From Prescottella equi (GTDB lineage: Bacteria; Actinomycetota; Actinomycetes; Mycobacteriales; Mycobacteriaceae): DNA of 64,000 nt. The position numbers were made by a program, and so were the translations under genes. A model generated the notes under the pieces. It worked only from the letters and a program-made list of their open reading frames with translations, did no database searches and was not told where the DNA came from. The stretch lies in contig NZ_JAIVAH010000012.1 of NCBI RefSeq assembly GCF_020171745.1, positions 124,001-188,000 of the forward strand, read 5' to 3'. Shown piece after piece: positions 17,671 to 25,516 of this stretch (position 1 is its first letter; each line of letters opens with the position of its first letter).

Positions 17671-18372
17671 TCACTCGGACAGGCGCATCCGCAGCGCGTC
17701 GAGCAACTGTGGCGGCAGCTCGAGTTCCGGGGTGTCGTCGGCGACGCCCGACTGCGCCTTGAGGTTCGCGAACTCCTCGTTGAGCCGTTCCATCTTCACG
17801 TCCAGCCGGTGCGCGGTCTCCGCGGCCTCGGTGAGTTCGGCCAGCAACTCCGCCGGCACCTCGCGGTTGAACTTGTAGTAGATCTTGTGCTCGAGGCTGG
17901 CCCAGAAATCCATTGCGATGGTGCGGATCTGGAGCTCGATGGGCACCGTCTGCACCCGGTCGCTCAGATACACCGGCACCTCGACGATCAGGTGCAGGCT
18001 CTTGTAGCCGTTCGGCTTGGGGTTGGCGATGTAGTCCTCGACCTCGCGGACCTCGATGTCCGGCTGGCTCGTGATCATGTCCGCGATGCGGTAAGTGTCC
18101 GCGATGAAACTGCACGTGATCCGCACCCCCGCGATGTCGAGGATCTGCTCGCGGACGTCGTCGAGGGTGAGCGGGCAGCCGATGCGGTTCGCCTTGCGGA
18201 TGATGCTCTCGGGTGTCTTCAGCCGCGAGGTCACGTGCTCGATCGGGCTGTAGAGATTGATGTGCGTGAACTCGTCCTTGAGGATGTTCACCTTGGTCAG
18301 CAACTGAGTGATGCCGAACCGGTACGTCATCATGAATCGGGAGAAATCGGTTCGGAGTTGCTCAGGATCCAC
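17671..18372 (-). CDS. small alarmone synthetase (RelA/SpoT domain, RelQ/YjbM type)
   Basis: 233 residues with only the (p)ppGpp synthetase domain: YSPIEHVTSRLK with SIIRKANRIG, then DIAGVRITCSFIADTYRIAD, the catalytic-loop region PNGYKSLHLIVEVPV, and IELQIRTIAMDFWASLEHKIYYK. No HD hydrolase or TGS/ACT regions. It should transfer pyrophosphate from ATP to GDP or GTP. The C-terminal ~60 residues form a helical tail. Start is GTG 18372. It is last in a same-strand run with the CMD and SDR genes but has a 26-bp gap from the former. Confidence 0.88.
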   Translation of the reverse strand: MDPEQLRTDFSRFMMTYRFGITQLLTKVNILKDEFTHINLYSPIEHVTSRLKTPESIIRKANRIGCPLTLDDVREQILDIAGVRITCSFIADTYRIADMITSQPDIEVREVEDYIANPKPNGYKSLHLIVEVPVYLSDRVQTVPIELQIRTIAMDFWASLEHKIYYKFNREVPAELLAELTEAAETAHRLDVKMERLNEEFANLKAQSGVADDTPELELPPQLLDALRMRLSE

Positions 18373-18398
18373 GCCACCAGTGTGCCACCGTCGGCGAA

Positions 18399-18968
18399 TC
18401 AGTAGTCGGGCTGGATTCGCAGGGTGTCGATCGTGGTGGCCAAACCGTCGTACTGCGTCACCAGCAGGCAGAACTCGACGAGCCTGCGGTCGTCGAGGTG
18501 TTCGGCGAGTGTGGCCCACGTCGCGTCGTCGACGTTCTTGGTGGCGACCATCTGGTCTGCGGCGGCCAGCATCGCGCGGTAGCGCGGCGACCAGTCGGGG
18601 TCGGTGGGCCCGGCGAGGATGCGGTCGAGGATCTGCGGGGTGATGCCCGCGCGGCGGCCGAGCCGGACGTGGTGCTGCATCTCGTAGCGGGATCCGCGCA
18701 GGTGGGCGACCCGCAGCACCACCAGTTCGATCTCGAACCGGGACAGCTTGGTGCCGGGCAGCAGCATCAGGACACCGGAGTAGTGCAGCCAGCCGCGGAA
18801 CAGCCCGCCGGTGCGGCCGAGCGTGCTGAACAGCTTGGCGTCGCGGGTGCGGGAACCGAGCGAGAGCACCCGCCACGTGGCCCAGTTCACCGGCCCGAGC
18901 TGCTTGAACCGGCCCGGCCGGACGCGCGGCGCGGTGTGGTTGCCGGTCTTCTCGTCGTACGCGGTCAT
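18399..18968 (-). CDS. carboxymuconolactone decarboxylase-like (AhpD fold) protein
   Basis: 189 residues. The CMD-fold core is ELVVLRVAHLRGSRYEMQHHVRLGRRAGI. The position that is often a Cys in peroxidase-type members is Ser (GSRYE) and there is no CxxC, so AhpD-like peroxidase chemistry is unlikely; the paired His of QHH is kept. Such proteins are common next to SDR genes in mycolata with unknown roles. Its ATG overlaps the upstream SDR stop (ATGA), so the two are translated together. Confidence 0.8.
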   Translation of the reverse strand: MTAYDEKTGNHTAPRVRPGRFKQLGPVNWATWRVLSLGSRTRDAKLFSTLGRTGGLFRGWLHYSGVLMLLPGTKLSRFEIELVVLRVAHLRGSRYEMQHHVRLGRRAGITPQILDRILAGPTDPDWSPRYRAMLAAADQMVATKNVDDATWATLAEHLDDRRLVEFCLLVTQYDGLATTIDTLRIQPDY

Positions 18969-19849
18969 TCGGCCTCCCCGGCTCGATCCGGCAGTTCCGT
19001 GGTGAGTCGGGCGTGCTCGGCGCGGGCGGCGTCGAGGGCCGCGGCCATCCGCGGCTGCGGGCGGAGTTCGATCGTCCGCTGGGTGAGCATGCGCAGCCGC
19101 ATCATCGGCGCCACCCAGCGGGGCGCGTAGATCCGGCGGGCCCGGGCCGCGATGCCTTTCTCGAACGCGTCGACGCCGACCGCGCGCGGGGCGACCCGGG
19201 TGAACGGGCCCAGGCCCTTGATCTGGGTGGCGGCCTCGGTCCCGAAACCGATCGCGGTCATGTCGGTGTCGACCTCGGCGAGGTAGCCGACACCCACCCG
19301 CAGCCCGAGATGCTTGGTCTCGAGCCGCAGCGTATTGCCGAGCGCCTCCACCGCGGCCTTGCTGGCGGCGTACGCGCCCATCAACGGCAGCTGCACGCCG
19401 GCCGCGGCCGAGGCGACCAGCAGCACGTACCCGCCGGGGTGTGCGACGAGGGGGCCGGCCGCGCGCACGGTGTTGTAGGTCCCGATCAGGTTCACCTCGA
19501 CGGTGCGCACCATGACGTCGGGATCGCCGCCGAGTAGCGGAAGCTGCGCCGCGACACCGGCGTTGGCCACCACGACGTCCAGTCCGCCGAGTTCGCCGGC
19601 GAGGGCGTCGACGGCCCGCTGCACCTGGTCGCCGTCGCGGACGTCGCACACCTGCCACGGGGCGCCGCCGCACATGGTGGCGACCTGTTCGAGCAGTTCG
19701 GGTTCGAGGCCGAGCAGCGCGACGCGGGCACCGCGGGCATACAGGCGCCGGGCGAGGGACGCCCCGATTCCGCGGGCCGCACCGGTGATGAGGACACGTC
19801 GGCCTTCCAGGCGCTCCTCGAGCACCTGTCTCCGCCCCGTTCGTGCCAT
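18965..19849 (-). CDS. short-chain dehydrogenase/reductase
   Basis: 294 residues. The Rossmann motif is VLITGAARGIGASLA, followed by NAG in VVANAGV, a Ser in LLVASAAAG and the catalytic YxxxK in GAYAASKAAVEAL, so it is a classical active SDR using NAD(P)H. The C-terminal extension (RWVAPMMRLRMLTQRTIEL) is amphipathic and may contact the membrane. ATG 19849 is preferred; a GTG at 19861 is possible. First gene of the SDR-CMD pair. The substrate is not evident. Confidence 0.85.
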   Translation of the reverse strand: MARTGRRQVLEERLEGRRVLITGAARGIGASLARRLYARGARVALLGLEPELLEQVATMCGGAPWQVCDVRDGDQVQRAVDALAGELGGLDVVVANAGVAAQLPLLGGDPDVMVRTVEVNLIGTYNTVRAAGPLVAHPGGYVLLVASAAAGVQLPLMGAYAASKAAVEALGNTLRLETKHLGLRVGVGYLAEVDTDMTAIGFGTEAATQIKGLGPFTRVAPRAVGVDAFEKGIAARARRIYAPRWVAPMMRLRMLTQRTIELRPQPRMAAALDAARAEHARLTTELPDRAGEAE

Positions 19850-19872
19850 CGCGACTGCCACCCGCCCCTCGG

Positions 19873-19886
19873 TTACCCCACGGTAA
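19873..19886. promoter_or_regulatory. inverted repeat TTACC-N4-GGTAA before the SDR gene
   Basis: TTACC (19873-19877) and GGTAA (19882-19886), 24 bp upstream of the SDR start. It resembles the TetR-type palindrome at 49451-49467 but with 4 bp instead of 3 between the TTACC/GGTAA arms. Possible operator only. Confidence 0.3.
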
Positions 19887-19955
19887 GGAAACGCTAGCAC
19901 CGCAGGTCGGATATGCCGGGCAGGTCGGCGGGACGTGTAGCATTGGCGGGCGTCA

Positions 19956-19969
19956 AGCAAGCGTTCGAT
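19956..19969. promoter_or_regulatory. degenerate KstR2-type half-match before the TetR gene
   Basis: AGCAAGCGTTCGAT fits the KstR2 consensus AnCAAGnnCTTGnT with two mismatches, 50 bp before the TetR start. It could be an autoregulatory site weaker than the one at 20856-20869. Confidence 0.3.
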
Positions 19970-20018
19970 CGGGATCGGTCGGTACTACATCCGGCACCGT
20001 TGAGGGGGAGTCGTACAG

Positions 20019-20777
20019 GTGGCATCGACCCGGCGAGAAGAAATTCTATTTCACGCGGCCAAGCTGTTCAGTGAGCGCGGCGTCGCCGGAACCACCGTGC
20101 GGGACATCGCCGACGAGGTCGGCATCCTCTCCGGCAGCCTCTACCACTACTTCGGTTCCAAGGACGCGATCGTGTTCGAGATCGTCATCGCGTTCGTCGA
20201 CGACCTCAACGAACGCTACGAGGCCGCCCAGGTCCCCGGCGAAACCGGCCGCGAGCGCCTCGACCACATGGTGGCGGTGTCGTTCGACGCCGCCGCCGAT
20301 CACCCGTTCGCCACCGAGATCTATCAGAACGAGAGCGCGCTGTCGTCGCAGCCGGAGGACAGCCCGATCTCCGTGGCCGTGCGCCGGGCCCACGACTACT
20401 GGGCCGACGCCATTGCGCGCGGCGTCGAGTCGGGCGAGTTCCGTCTCGACATCGACCAGCAGCACTTCCACCGCATGCTCCGCGAATCCGTGTGGTCGAC
20501 GGTGCGATTCAACCGGGCGTCGCTCACGCAGGACGCCGAGCGCCTGCGGCACGACCTCATCGCGGTGTTCCTCGACGGGTTCGCGGCGGGCGGGCCGGCG
20601 GGATCGGCGTCGGCCAAGGCCGCGCCCGGACCGGTGCGGCAGTCCGAGGTGCTGGGTCGCGCCGCAGTGCCCAACGGTGCTCCTGCCGCGAACGATTCGG
20701 AGTTCGACGACCTGCGGCGCGACGTCCGCGAGCTCAAGGAAGCGATCCGCGAACTGCGTCTGCTGCGCGGGAACTGA
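20019..20777 (+). CDS. TetR-family regulator, KstR2-like
   Basis: 252 residues. The HTH (GTTVRDIADEVGILSGSLYHYFGSK) and the flow into the ligand domain strongly resemble KstR2, the TetR that controls steroid-ring catabolism in mycolata. The C-terminal ~60 residues are an addition: an Ala/Pro linker and a charged coiled coil (RRDVRELKEAIRELRLL) not usual in TetR proteins. GTG 20019 follows GGGGGAG. It heads a run of a binding protein, two permeases, two ATPases and an acyl-CoA ligase, and a perfect KstR2-type site precedes the second gene. The natural effector is probably the CoA ester made by the ligase (inference). Confidence 0.85.
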   Translation: MASTRREEILFHAAKLFSERGVAGTTVRDIADEVGILSGSLYHYFGSKDAIVFEIVIAFVDDLNERYEAAQVPGETGRERLDHMVAVSFDAAADHPFATEIYQNESALSSQPEDSPISVAVRRAHDYWADAIARGVESGEFRLDIDQQHFHRMLRESVWSTVRFNRASLTQDAERLRHDLIAVFLDGFAAGGPAGSASAKAAPGPVRQSEVLGRAAVPNGAPAANDSEFDDLRRDVRELKEAIRELRLLRGN

Positions 20778-20850
20778 AATCCCCTCCTACTACTGAACTC
20801 TCGCCGCGTTGACTTCGCGGTGTGACGCGGGGCATACTCCTGTCGCGAAT

Positions 20851-20878
20851 GGTCAATCAAGCACTTGCTTGATTGACC
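20851..20878. promoter_or_regulatory. 28-bp palindromic operator matching the KstR2 consensus
   Basis: Arms of 13 bp (20851-20863 and 20866-20878) are perfect complements around CT. The core ATCAAGCACTTGCT (20856-20869) fits AnCAAGnnCTTGnT exactly. It ends 36 bp before the start of the binding-protein gene. Confidence 0.75.
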
Positions 20879-20914
20879 AAACGCTTGAAGGTCGGTGTCA
20901 GACGGGAGTCGGTT

Positions 20915-22108
20915 GTGAGAATCGGAAGGGTCGCCGCTGCGGCGGTGGCCGCCGCCGTGGGAATCCTCGGCGTCGCGGGATGCGGGTCCGCGGGCGAGAT
21001 GTCGCCCGACGAGATCGTGATCGGTCTCGACGAGGACTCGACCGGCCCCGGCGCGTCGTACAGCACCATCGCCGGCAGCACGGTCCGCCTCGCCGTCGAC
21101 CTGCTCAACGCCGACGGCGGGATCAACGGCAAGCCGGTGCGCCTGGTCGTCGAGAACGACGAGTCCAGCCCCACCAAGACGCCGTCGATCATCCGTAAGC
21201 TCGTCGACCACGGCTCGAGCGCGGTCCTGCTCGCCACCGGGTCCGGCTCGGTGATCCAGGCCAAGTCGGTGCTGCAGCAGTCCGAGATCCCGGCCATCGC
21301 GCCCGTCGTGCTGTCCGACGCGTTCGCGAACAAGCCGGACAACGGGTTCTCGTTCATGATCCCGAACTCCCTCAAGCAGTACGCCGAGGTGTACTGCGGC
21401 GCGTTCGAGAAGATGGGCTACAAGACGCTCGGCATCCTCGGCGACGCCAGCGCGTCGATCGACGGCATCATCAAGACGCTGCGGCCCGCGCTCGAGAAGT
21501 GCGCCACCGTCACCGCCGTCGAGAAGGCGCCCGTCGACGCCGCCGACCTCACCGCGCAGGCCTCCCGGGTCACCGGCACCAAGCCCGACGCGATCCTCGT
21601 CGCCAGCATCGGCGGGCACTTCGAGATCCTCGCGCACAACACGCTCGCCAAGATCTACCCGGACGCGCAACGCTTCTCGCTCGCCTCGATCGGTAACCAG
21701 CCCAAGTCGTGGGCGTTGGCCGACCCGGGCGCGCTCACCGGCATGGTCTACATGGGCAGCCTCAGCGCGAACAATCCGCGCACCGCCGAGTTGACCGAGA
21801 AGATCCGCGCGGTCAAGGGCGCCGACTACCAGCTCACCGCGTACGACGCGCAGGCCTACGACGCCGTGATGATGCTCAAGCGCGCGTTCGAGATCGCCGG
21901 TGACCACACCGACCGGACCAAGGTCCGCGATGCGCTGCAGCAGGTGTCCGACGTGCCCGCGACGTTCGGCCAGGAGGGTCTGACGCTGTCGTACGGCCCC
22001 GACGACCATCTCGCCCCCGACAGCCTGTGCGGCCTGGTGCTCGTCGAGTTCGGCGCCGACAACAAGCCGGCCGGGCCGTGGGCGTCCTACCAGCCCCCGT
22101 GCGGCTGA
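20915..22108 (+). CDS. ABC importer substrate-binding lipoprotein (branched-chain amino acid / amide type)
   Basis: 397 residues, type I periplasmic binding fold of the LivJ/AmiC class. The N terminus is a lipoprotein signal ending in the lipobox VAGC (Cys23), so the protein would be anchored outside the membrane. The binding fold opens EIVIGLDEDSTGPGASY and continues INGKPVRLVVENDESSP. The start is GTG 20915, with GGGAG at 20904-20908; the upstream TTG frame would run through the operator. It is the only binding protein of the importer. The ligand is unknown; the ligase downstream suggests a carboxylic acid. Confidence 0.88.
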   Translation: MRIGRVAAAAVAAAVGILGVAGCGSAGEMSPDEIVIGLDEDSTGPGASYSTIAGSTVRLAVDLLNADGGINGKPVRLVVENDESSPTKTPSIIRKLVDHGSSAVLLATGSGSVIQAKSVLQQSEIPAIAPVVLSDAFANKPDNGFSFMIPNSLKQYAEVYCGAFEKMGYKTLGILGDASASIDGIIKTLRPALEKCATVTAVEKAPVDAADLTAQASRVTGTKPDAILVASIGGHFEILAHNTLAKIYPDAQRFSLASIGNQPKSWALADPGALTGMVYMGSLSANNPRTAELTEKIRAVKGADYQLTAYDAQAYDAVMMLKRAFEIAGDHTDRTKVRDALQQVSDVPATFGQEGLTLSYGPDDHLAPDSLCGLVLVEFGADNKPAGPWASYQPPCG

Positions 22109-22123
22109 CGAAGGAGAGAACAG

Positions 22124-22999
22124 ATGACTGATCCTCAACTCTGGCTCGCCGCGCTCGAGATCGGCGCCTTCTTCTCGCTCATCGCCCTCGGCATGTACCT
22201 GGTGGTGGTGGGTGCGGACTTCTTCAACTTCGCGATGGGCCCGTACGCGATGGCCGCGGCGATGGCGTGCAGTTTCGTCGTCGTCGACCACGGTGTCCCA
22301 CTGTGGCTCGCGCTGCTGCTGGGCCTCGTCGTCGGCATGGCGCTGTCGGTGATCACCGAGAAGCTCGTCGTCCAGCAGGTCCAGAAGCGTTCGGGCCGTG
22401 GCGAACTGCCCGCGCTCGTCGCGGTCACCGCGGTCCTGTTCGGGGTGCAGCAGCTGGCCGGCACGATCTTCGGCCGCACGCCGCTGCCCGGACAGAAGCT
22501 GTTCGACTTCCAGCCGGTCACCGTGGCCGGCGCCACCGTCGACAGCTCGTCGATCGTCCTGATCGTCGGCACCGTCGTCGTGTTCGTCGTGGTGGGGCTG
22601 TGGCTGCAGGCGACGCAGACGGGCCGTCTGCTGCGCGCGGTCGGCGACAACCCGGAGGCCGCGCGGGTCCTCGGACTGCCGGTGAACCGGGTCCGCCTGG
22701 TGGCGTTCACCGTCGCCGGACTCATCGCCGCCATCGCCGGACTGCTGTTCGCGCCCAAGGCCGGTGTGCAGTTCACGAGCGGACTGTCGTGGACGCTCAC
22801 CGCGTTCATCGCGCTCGTGATCGGCGGTACGGGACGCAGTTGGGCGCCGCTGATCGGTGGCCTGCTGCTCGGCTTCGTGCAGGTGTTCGCGCCGTACTAC
22901 TTCGGTGCCAGTGCCGCACAGACCGCGATCCTGTTGATCGCGTTGGTGTTCTTCGCCTTCCGGCCGGAGGGCCTGCTCTCGAGGAAGGTCCGCGTCTGA
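22124..22999 (+). CDS. branched-chain-type ABC importer permease (LivH family)
   Basis: 291 residues, about eight hydrophobic segments, with the family's loop LRAVGDNPEAARVLGLPVNRVRL that couples to the ATPases. ATG 22124 follows AAGGAGAG. It overlaps the next permease gene by one base (TGATG). It forms the translocation pathway with the LivM-like protein. Confidence 0.9.
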   Translation: MTDPQLWLAALEIGAFFSLIALGMYLVVVGADFFNFAMGPYAMAAAMACSFVVVDHGVPLWLALLLGLVVGMALSVITEKLVVQQVQKRSGRGELPALVAVTAVLFGVQQLAGTIFGRTPLPGQKLFDFQPVTVAGATVDSSSIVLIVGTVVVFVVVGLWLQATQTGRLLRAVGDNPEAARVLGLPVNRVRLVAFTVAGLIAAIAGLLFAPKAGVQFTSGLSWTLTAFIALVIGGTGRSWAPLIGGLLLGFVQVFAPYYFGASAAQTAILLIALVFFAFRPEGLLSRKVRV

Positions 23000-24039
23000 T
23001 GTCGACTCTCACGTCACCGCCGTCGGAGGCGGCAGCGCCGGCACGTCCCTCGCGGGCCCGCCGGTCGCTCACCAACATCGCGATCGAGGCGGGCATCACG
23101 CTCGTCGTCGTCGCCGGGGTGCTGGTGTGGATGGGTCCGAGCCTGTACCGGCAGGACCTCGTGTTCCTGGCCGCGACGTACTCGCTGATCGCGCTCGGTA
23201 TGTACATCCCGTTCGTCATGGCCGGTTCGCTGTCGATGGCGTACAGCGCCTACGCCGCGATCGGTGCGTACGCGGTGGCCCTGATCTCGGTCAAGACCGG
23301 GCTGTCGATGTGGTGGGGCTGGATCATCGGCGCCTTCGTCGCGGCGGTGGTCGCGGTGATCCTCGCACTCGCGACGCAGAAGCTGTCCGGCTTCTACCTG
23401 GCCGCCGTGACGCTGCTGTTCGGAATCGCGTTCGAGCACTGGCTCATCGACGGCCCCAGCTTCACCGGCGGCTCGGCCGGCATCTCCGGCGTCGAGGCCG
23501 TCAGTCTGTTCGGCTGGCAGCCACCGCGCTACGCCCTCGTGGTGCTCGCGATCCTGTTCGTGTGTGCGATCGCGGTGATCGTCGACCGGATGCGGAGGTC
23601 GGTGTGGGGCCTGACCCTGCGGGCGGCGCGGGACAACAAGAACGCCGCCCGGTCGTCGGGCGTCAACCCGGCCCACCTGACGGTGATCGCGCTCGCGATC
23701 GGCGCGGCGATCGCGTCGACCGGCGGCTCGCTCTTCACGGTGTCCGTGCAGGCCGTCACGCCCGAGACCTTCACGCTCAGCATCGTGTTCCTGGCGATCT
23801 TCATGCCGATCATCGGTGGACGCAACAGCGCGTGGGGCGCCCCACTCGGTGCGCTGATCGTCGTGATCGTGACCCTCAACATGCCCGGCTACCAGGGCAG
23901 CGGTGAACTGCTGCTGGCCGCCGCCGTCCTGCTGATCCTCGTCGTCGCACCCGGTGGTGTGATCGGCTGGGCGAGTACGGCATTCGCCAAGGTGACCGGC
24001 CGCGGCGGTTCCAACCAGCGAGGAAGTGATCGGACGTGA
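22999..24039 (+). CDS. branched-chain-type ABC importer permease (LivM family)
   Basis: 346 residues. A cytoplasmic Ala/Pro-rich N terminus (about 35 residues) precedes eight to ten hydrophobic segments; the EAA-like loop is LRAARDNKNAARSSGVNP. The start overlaps the livH-like stop by one base and its own stop overlaps the next gene (GTGA), so the importer genes are tightly coupled. Confidence 0.9.
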   Translation: MSTLTSPPSEAAAPARPSRARRSLTNIAIEAGITLVVVAGVLVWMGPSLYRQDLVFLAATYSLIALGMYIPFVMAGSLSMAYSAYAAIGAYAVALISVKTGLSMWWGWIIGAFVAAVVAVILALATQKLSGFYLAAVTLLFGIAFEHWLIDGPSFTGGSAGISGVEAVSLFGWQPPRYALVVLAILFVCAIAVIVDRMRRSVWGLTLRAARDNKNAARSSGVNPAHLTVIALAIGAAIASTGGSLFTVSVQAVTPETFTLSIVFLAIFMPIIGGRNSAWGAPLGALIVVIVTLNMPGYQGSGELLLAAAVLLILVVAPGGVIGWASTAFAKVTGRGGSNQRGSDRT

Positions 24040-24806
24040 GCGTGCTGCTCGAGGTCTCGGGCCTCACCAAGAACTACGGCGGTGTCCGCGCCGTCGACGA
24101 CGTCTCGTTCACCGTCGCCCCCGGCGAGGTGGTCGGACTGGTCGGCCCCAACGGCGCCGGCAAGACGACGCTGGTGGACTGCATCTTCGGGACGCAGCGG
24201 GCCGATGCCGGCACCGTGAAACTGGCCGGTCGCCCGCTGGCCGGGCCCAGCGAGAAGCGGGCCCGGCAGGGCCTGTCGCGCACGTTCCAGCACCCACAGC
24301 TGGCGCTGGAACTGAGCGCCGTCGAGAACATCGTGCCCGCGCTGTACGGCCGCCGGATGCGCACGCCGCTGCACTCGCTGTGGTGGGCGCTCAAGGGGCC
24401 GTTCGAGAACTGGGACGCCACCGCGGACCGGGCGCGCGCCGTCGCGCACGAGTACGCGATCGACGACACCACCAGCGCCTGCGGCGAACTGAGCCTCGGC
24501 GGGCAGCGCCTGGTCGAGGTGGCGCGGGCGATGGCCACGGATCCGCAGGTGCTGCTGCTCGACGAGCCGTTCGCCGGCGCCGACCACACGGGCATCGCGG
24601 CGATCGCCGGGGCCGTCCGCAAGATCCAGGCGCAGGGCCGCGGCGTCGTGCTGGTCGACCACAACGTCGACCTCATCGCCGAACTCGCGACGACCGTCGT
24701 GCTGCTCGACTTCGGATCGGTCGCCTTCCACGGCGCGCCCGCCGAATGTCTCGCGAGCGACGCCATGCGTGAGGTGTACTTCGGTGCAGGAGAGGAAGTG
24801 TCATGA
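24036..24806 (+). CDS. ABC importer ATPase (LivG family)
   Basis: 256 residues. Walker A GPNGAGKTTLV, Q-loop SRTFQHPQL, signature LSLGGQRLVEVARAM, Walker B LLLDEPFAG and the H-loop VDHNVDLI are all present. The signature is LSLGG rather than LSGGQ, as is common in LivG proteins. GTG 24036 overlaps the permease stop; the 3' end overlaps the next ATPase start by 4 bp. Confidence 0.92.
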   Translation: MSVLLEVSGLTKNYGGVRAVDDVSFTVAPGEVVGLVGPNGAGKTTLVDCIFGTQRADAGTVKLAGRPLAGPSEKRARQGLSRTFQHPQLALELSAVENIVPALYGRRMRTPLHSLWWALKGPFENWDATADRARAVAHEYAIDDTTSACGELSLGGQRLVEVARAMATDPQVLLLDEPFAGADHTGIAAIAGAVRKIQAQGRGVVLVDHNVDLIAELATTVVLLDFGSVAFHGAPAECLASDAMREVYFGAGEEVS

Positions 24807-25516
24807 CCACGCTCGAGGTGACGCACCTGAAGGTCCGGTACGGATCGGCCGTCGCGGTCGACGGCGTCTCGTTCACGGCGCCGTCCGGGACGGTGACTGC
24901 GATCGTCGGCCCCAACGGCGCCGGCAAGTCCAGCCTGTTCGGGGCGGTCTACGGCTCCGTCCGTGGCACCGGGCAGGTGACGATGGACGGCCGCCGGGTC
25001 GACGGACTGTCCGCGCTGGCGCGGGTCCGGGAGGGCTTCGCGTACGTCCCGCAGGGCCGGCAGCTGTTCATGAAGATGTCGGTGCGCGAGAACCTGCAGG
25101 TGGGCGCCGACCTGCTGGGCATGAAGAAGGACGCGATCGATTCGGCGTTCGACCGGTTCCCGGTGCTGCGCGAACGGTCCGGCAGCTACGCCGGCGTCCT
25201 CAGCGGCGGCGAACAGCAGATGCTGGTGCTGGGCCGGGCCCTGCTGGCGACGCCGAAGGTGCTGCTGCTCGACGAGATGATGACGGGCCTCGCGCCCAAG
25301 ATCGTCGCCGAACTTCGTTCGCTCGTGGCGGGTCTCGCGGCCGAGGGCGTGACGGTGCTGGTCGCCGAACCTGCGCTGGCGGCGCTGAAGTCGGTGGTGC
25401 AGCGCGGCTACGTGATGCAGCGTGGCCGGATCGTCGACATCCGGGACGATGCGGCGTCGCTCGACGCCGCGTACAAGCAGTCGATGGGCATGTTGGAAGC
25501 GACAGTGGAGCAGTGA
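24803..25516 (+). CDS. ABC importer ATPase (LivF family)
   Basis: 237 residues. Walker A GPNGAGKSSLF, signature LSGGEQQMLVLGRAL, and a Walker B LLLDEMMTGL with Glu kept. The expected H-loop His is replaced by Pro (VAEPALAAL instead of VEQHxxxAL), so ATP hydrolysis at one site may be impaired; LivG keeps its His. ATG 24803 overlaps livG by 4 bp and the stop overlaps the ligase GTG. Confidence 0.9.
   Translation: MTTLEVTHLKVRYGSAVAVDGVSFTAPSGTVTAIVGPNGAGKSSLFGAVYGSVRGTGQVTMDGRRVDGLSALARVREGFAYVPQGRQLFMKMSVRENLQVGADLLGMKKDAIDSAFDRFPVLRERSGSYAGVLSGGEQQMLVLGRALLATPKVLLLDEMMTGLAPKIVAELRSLVAGLAAEGVTVLVAEPALAALKSVVQRGYVMQRGRIVDIRDDAASLDAAYKQSMGMLEATVEQ

Noticed and set aside
20873..20914. TTG start 14 codons upstream for the binding lipoprotein
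   Set aside because: It would begin inside the palindromic operator and spoil the signal peptide; GTG 20915 has a proper ribosome site.
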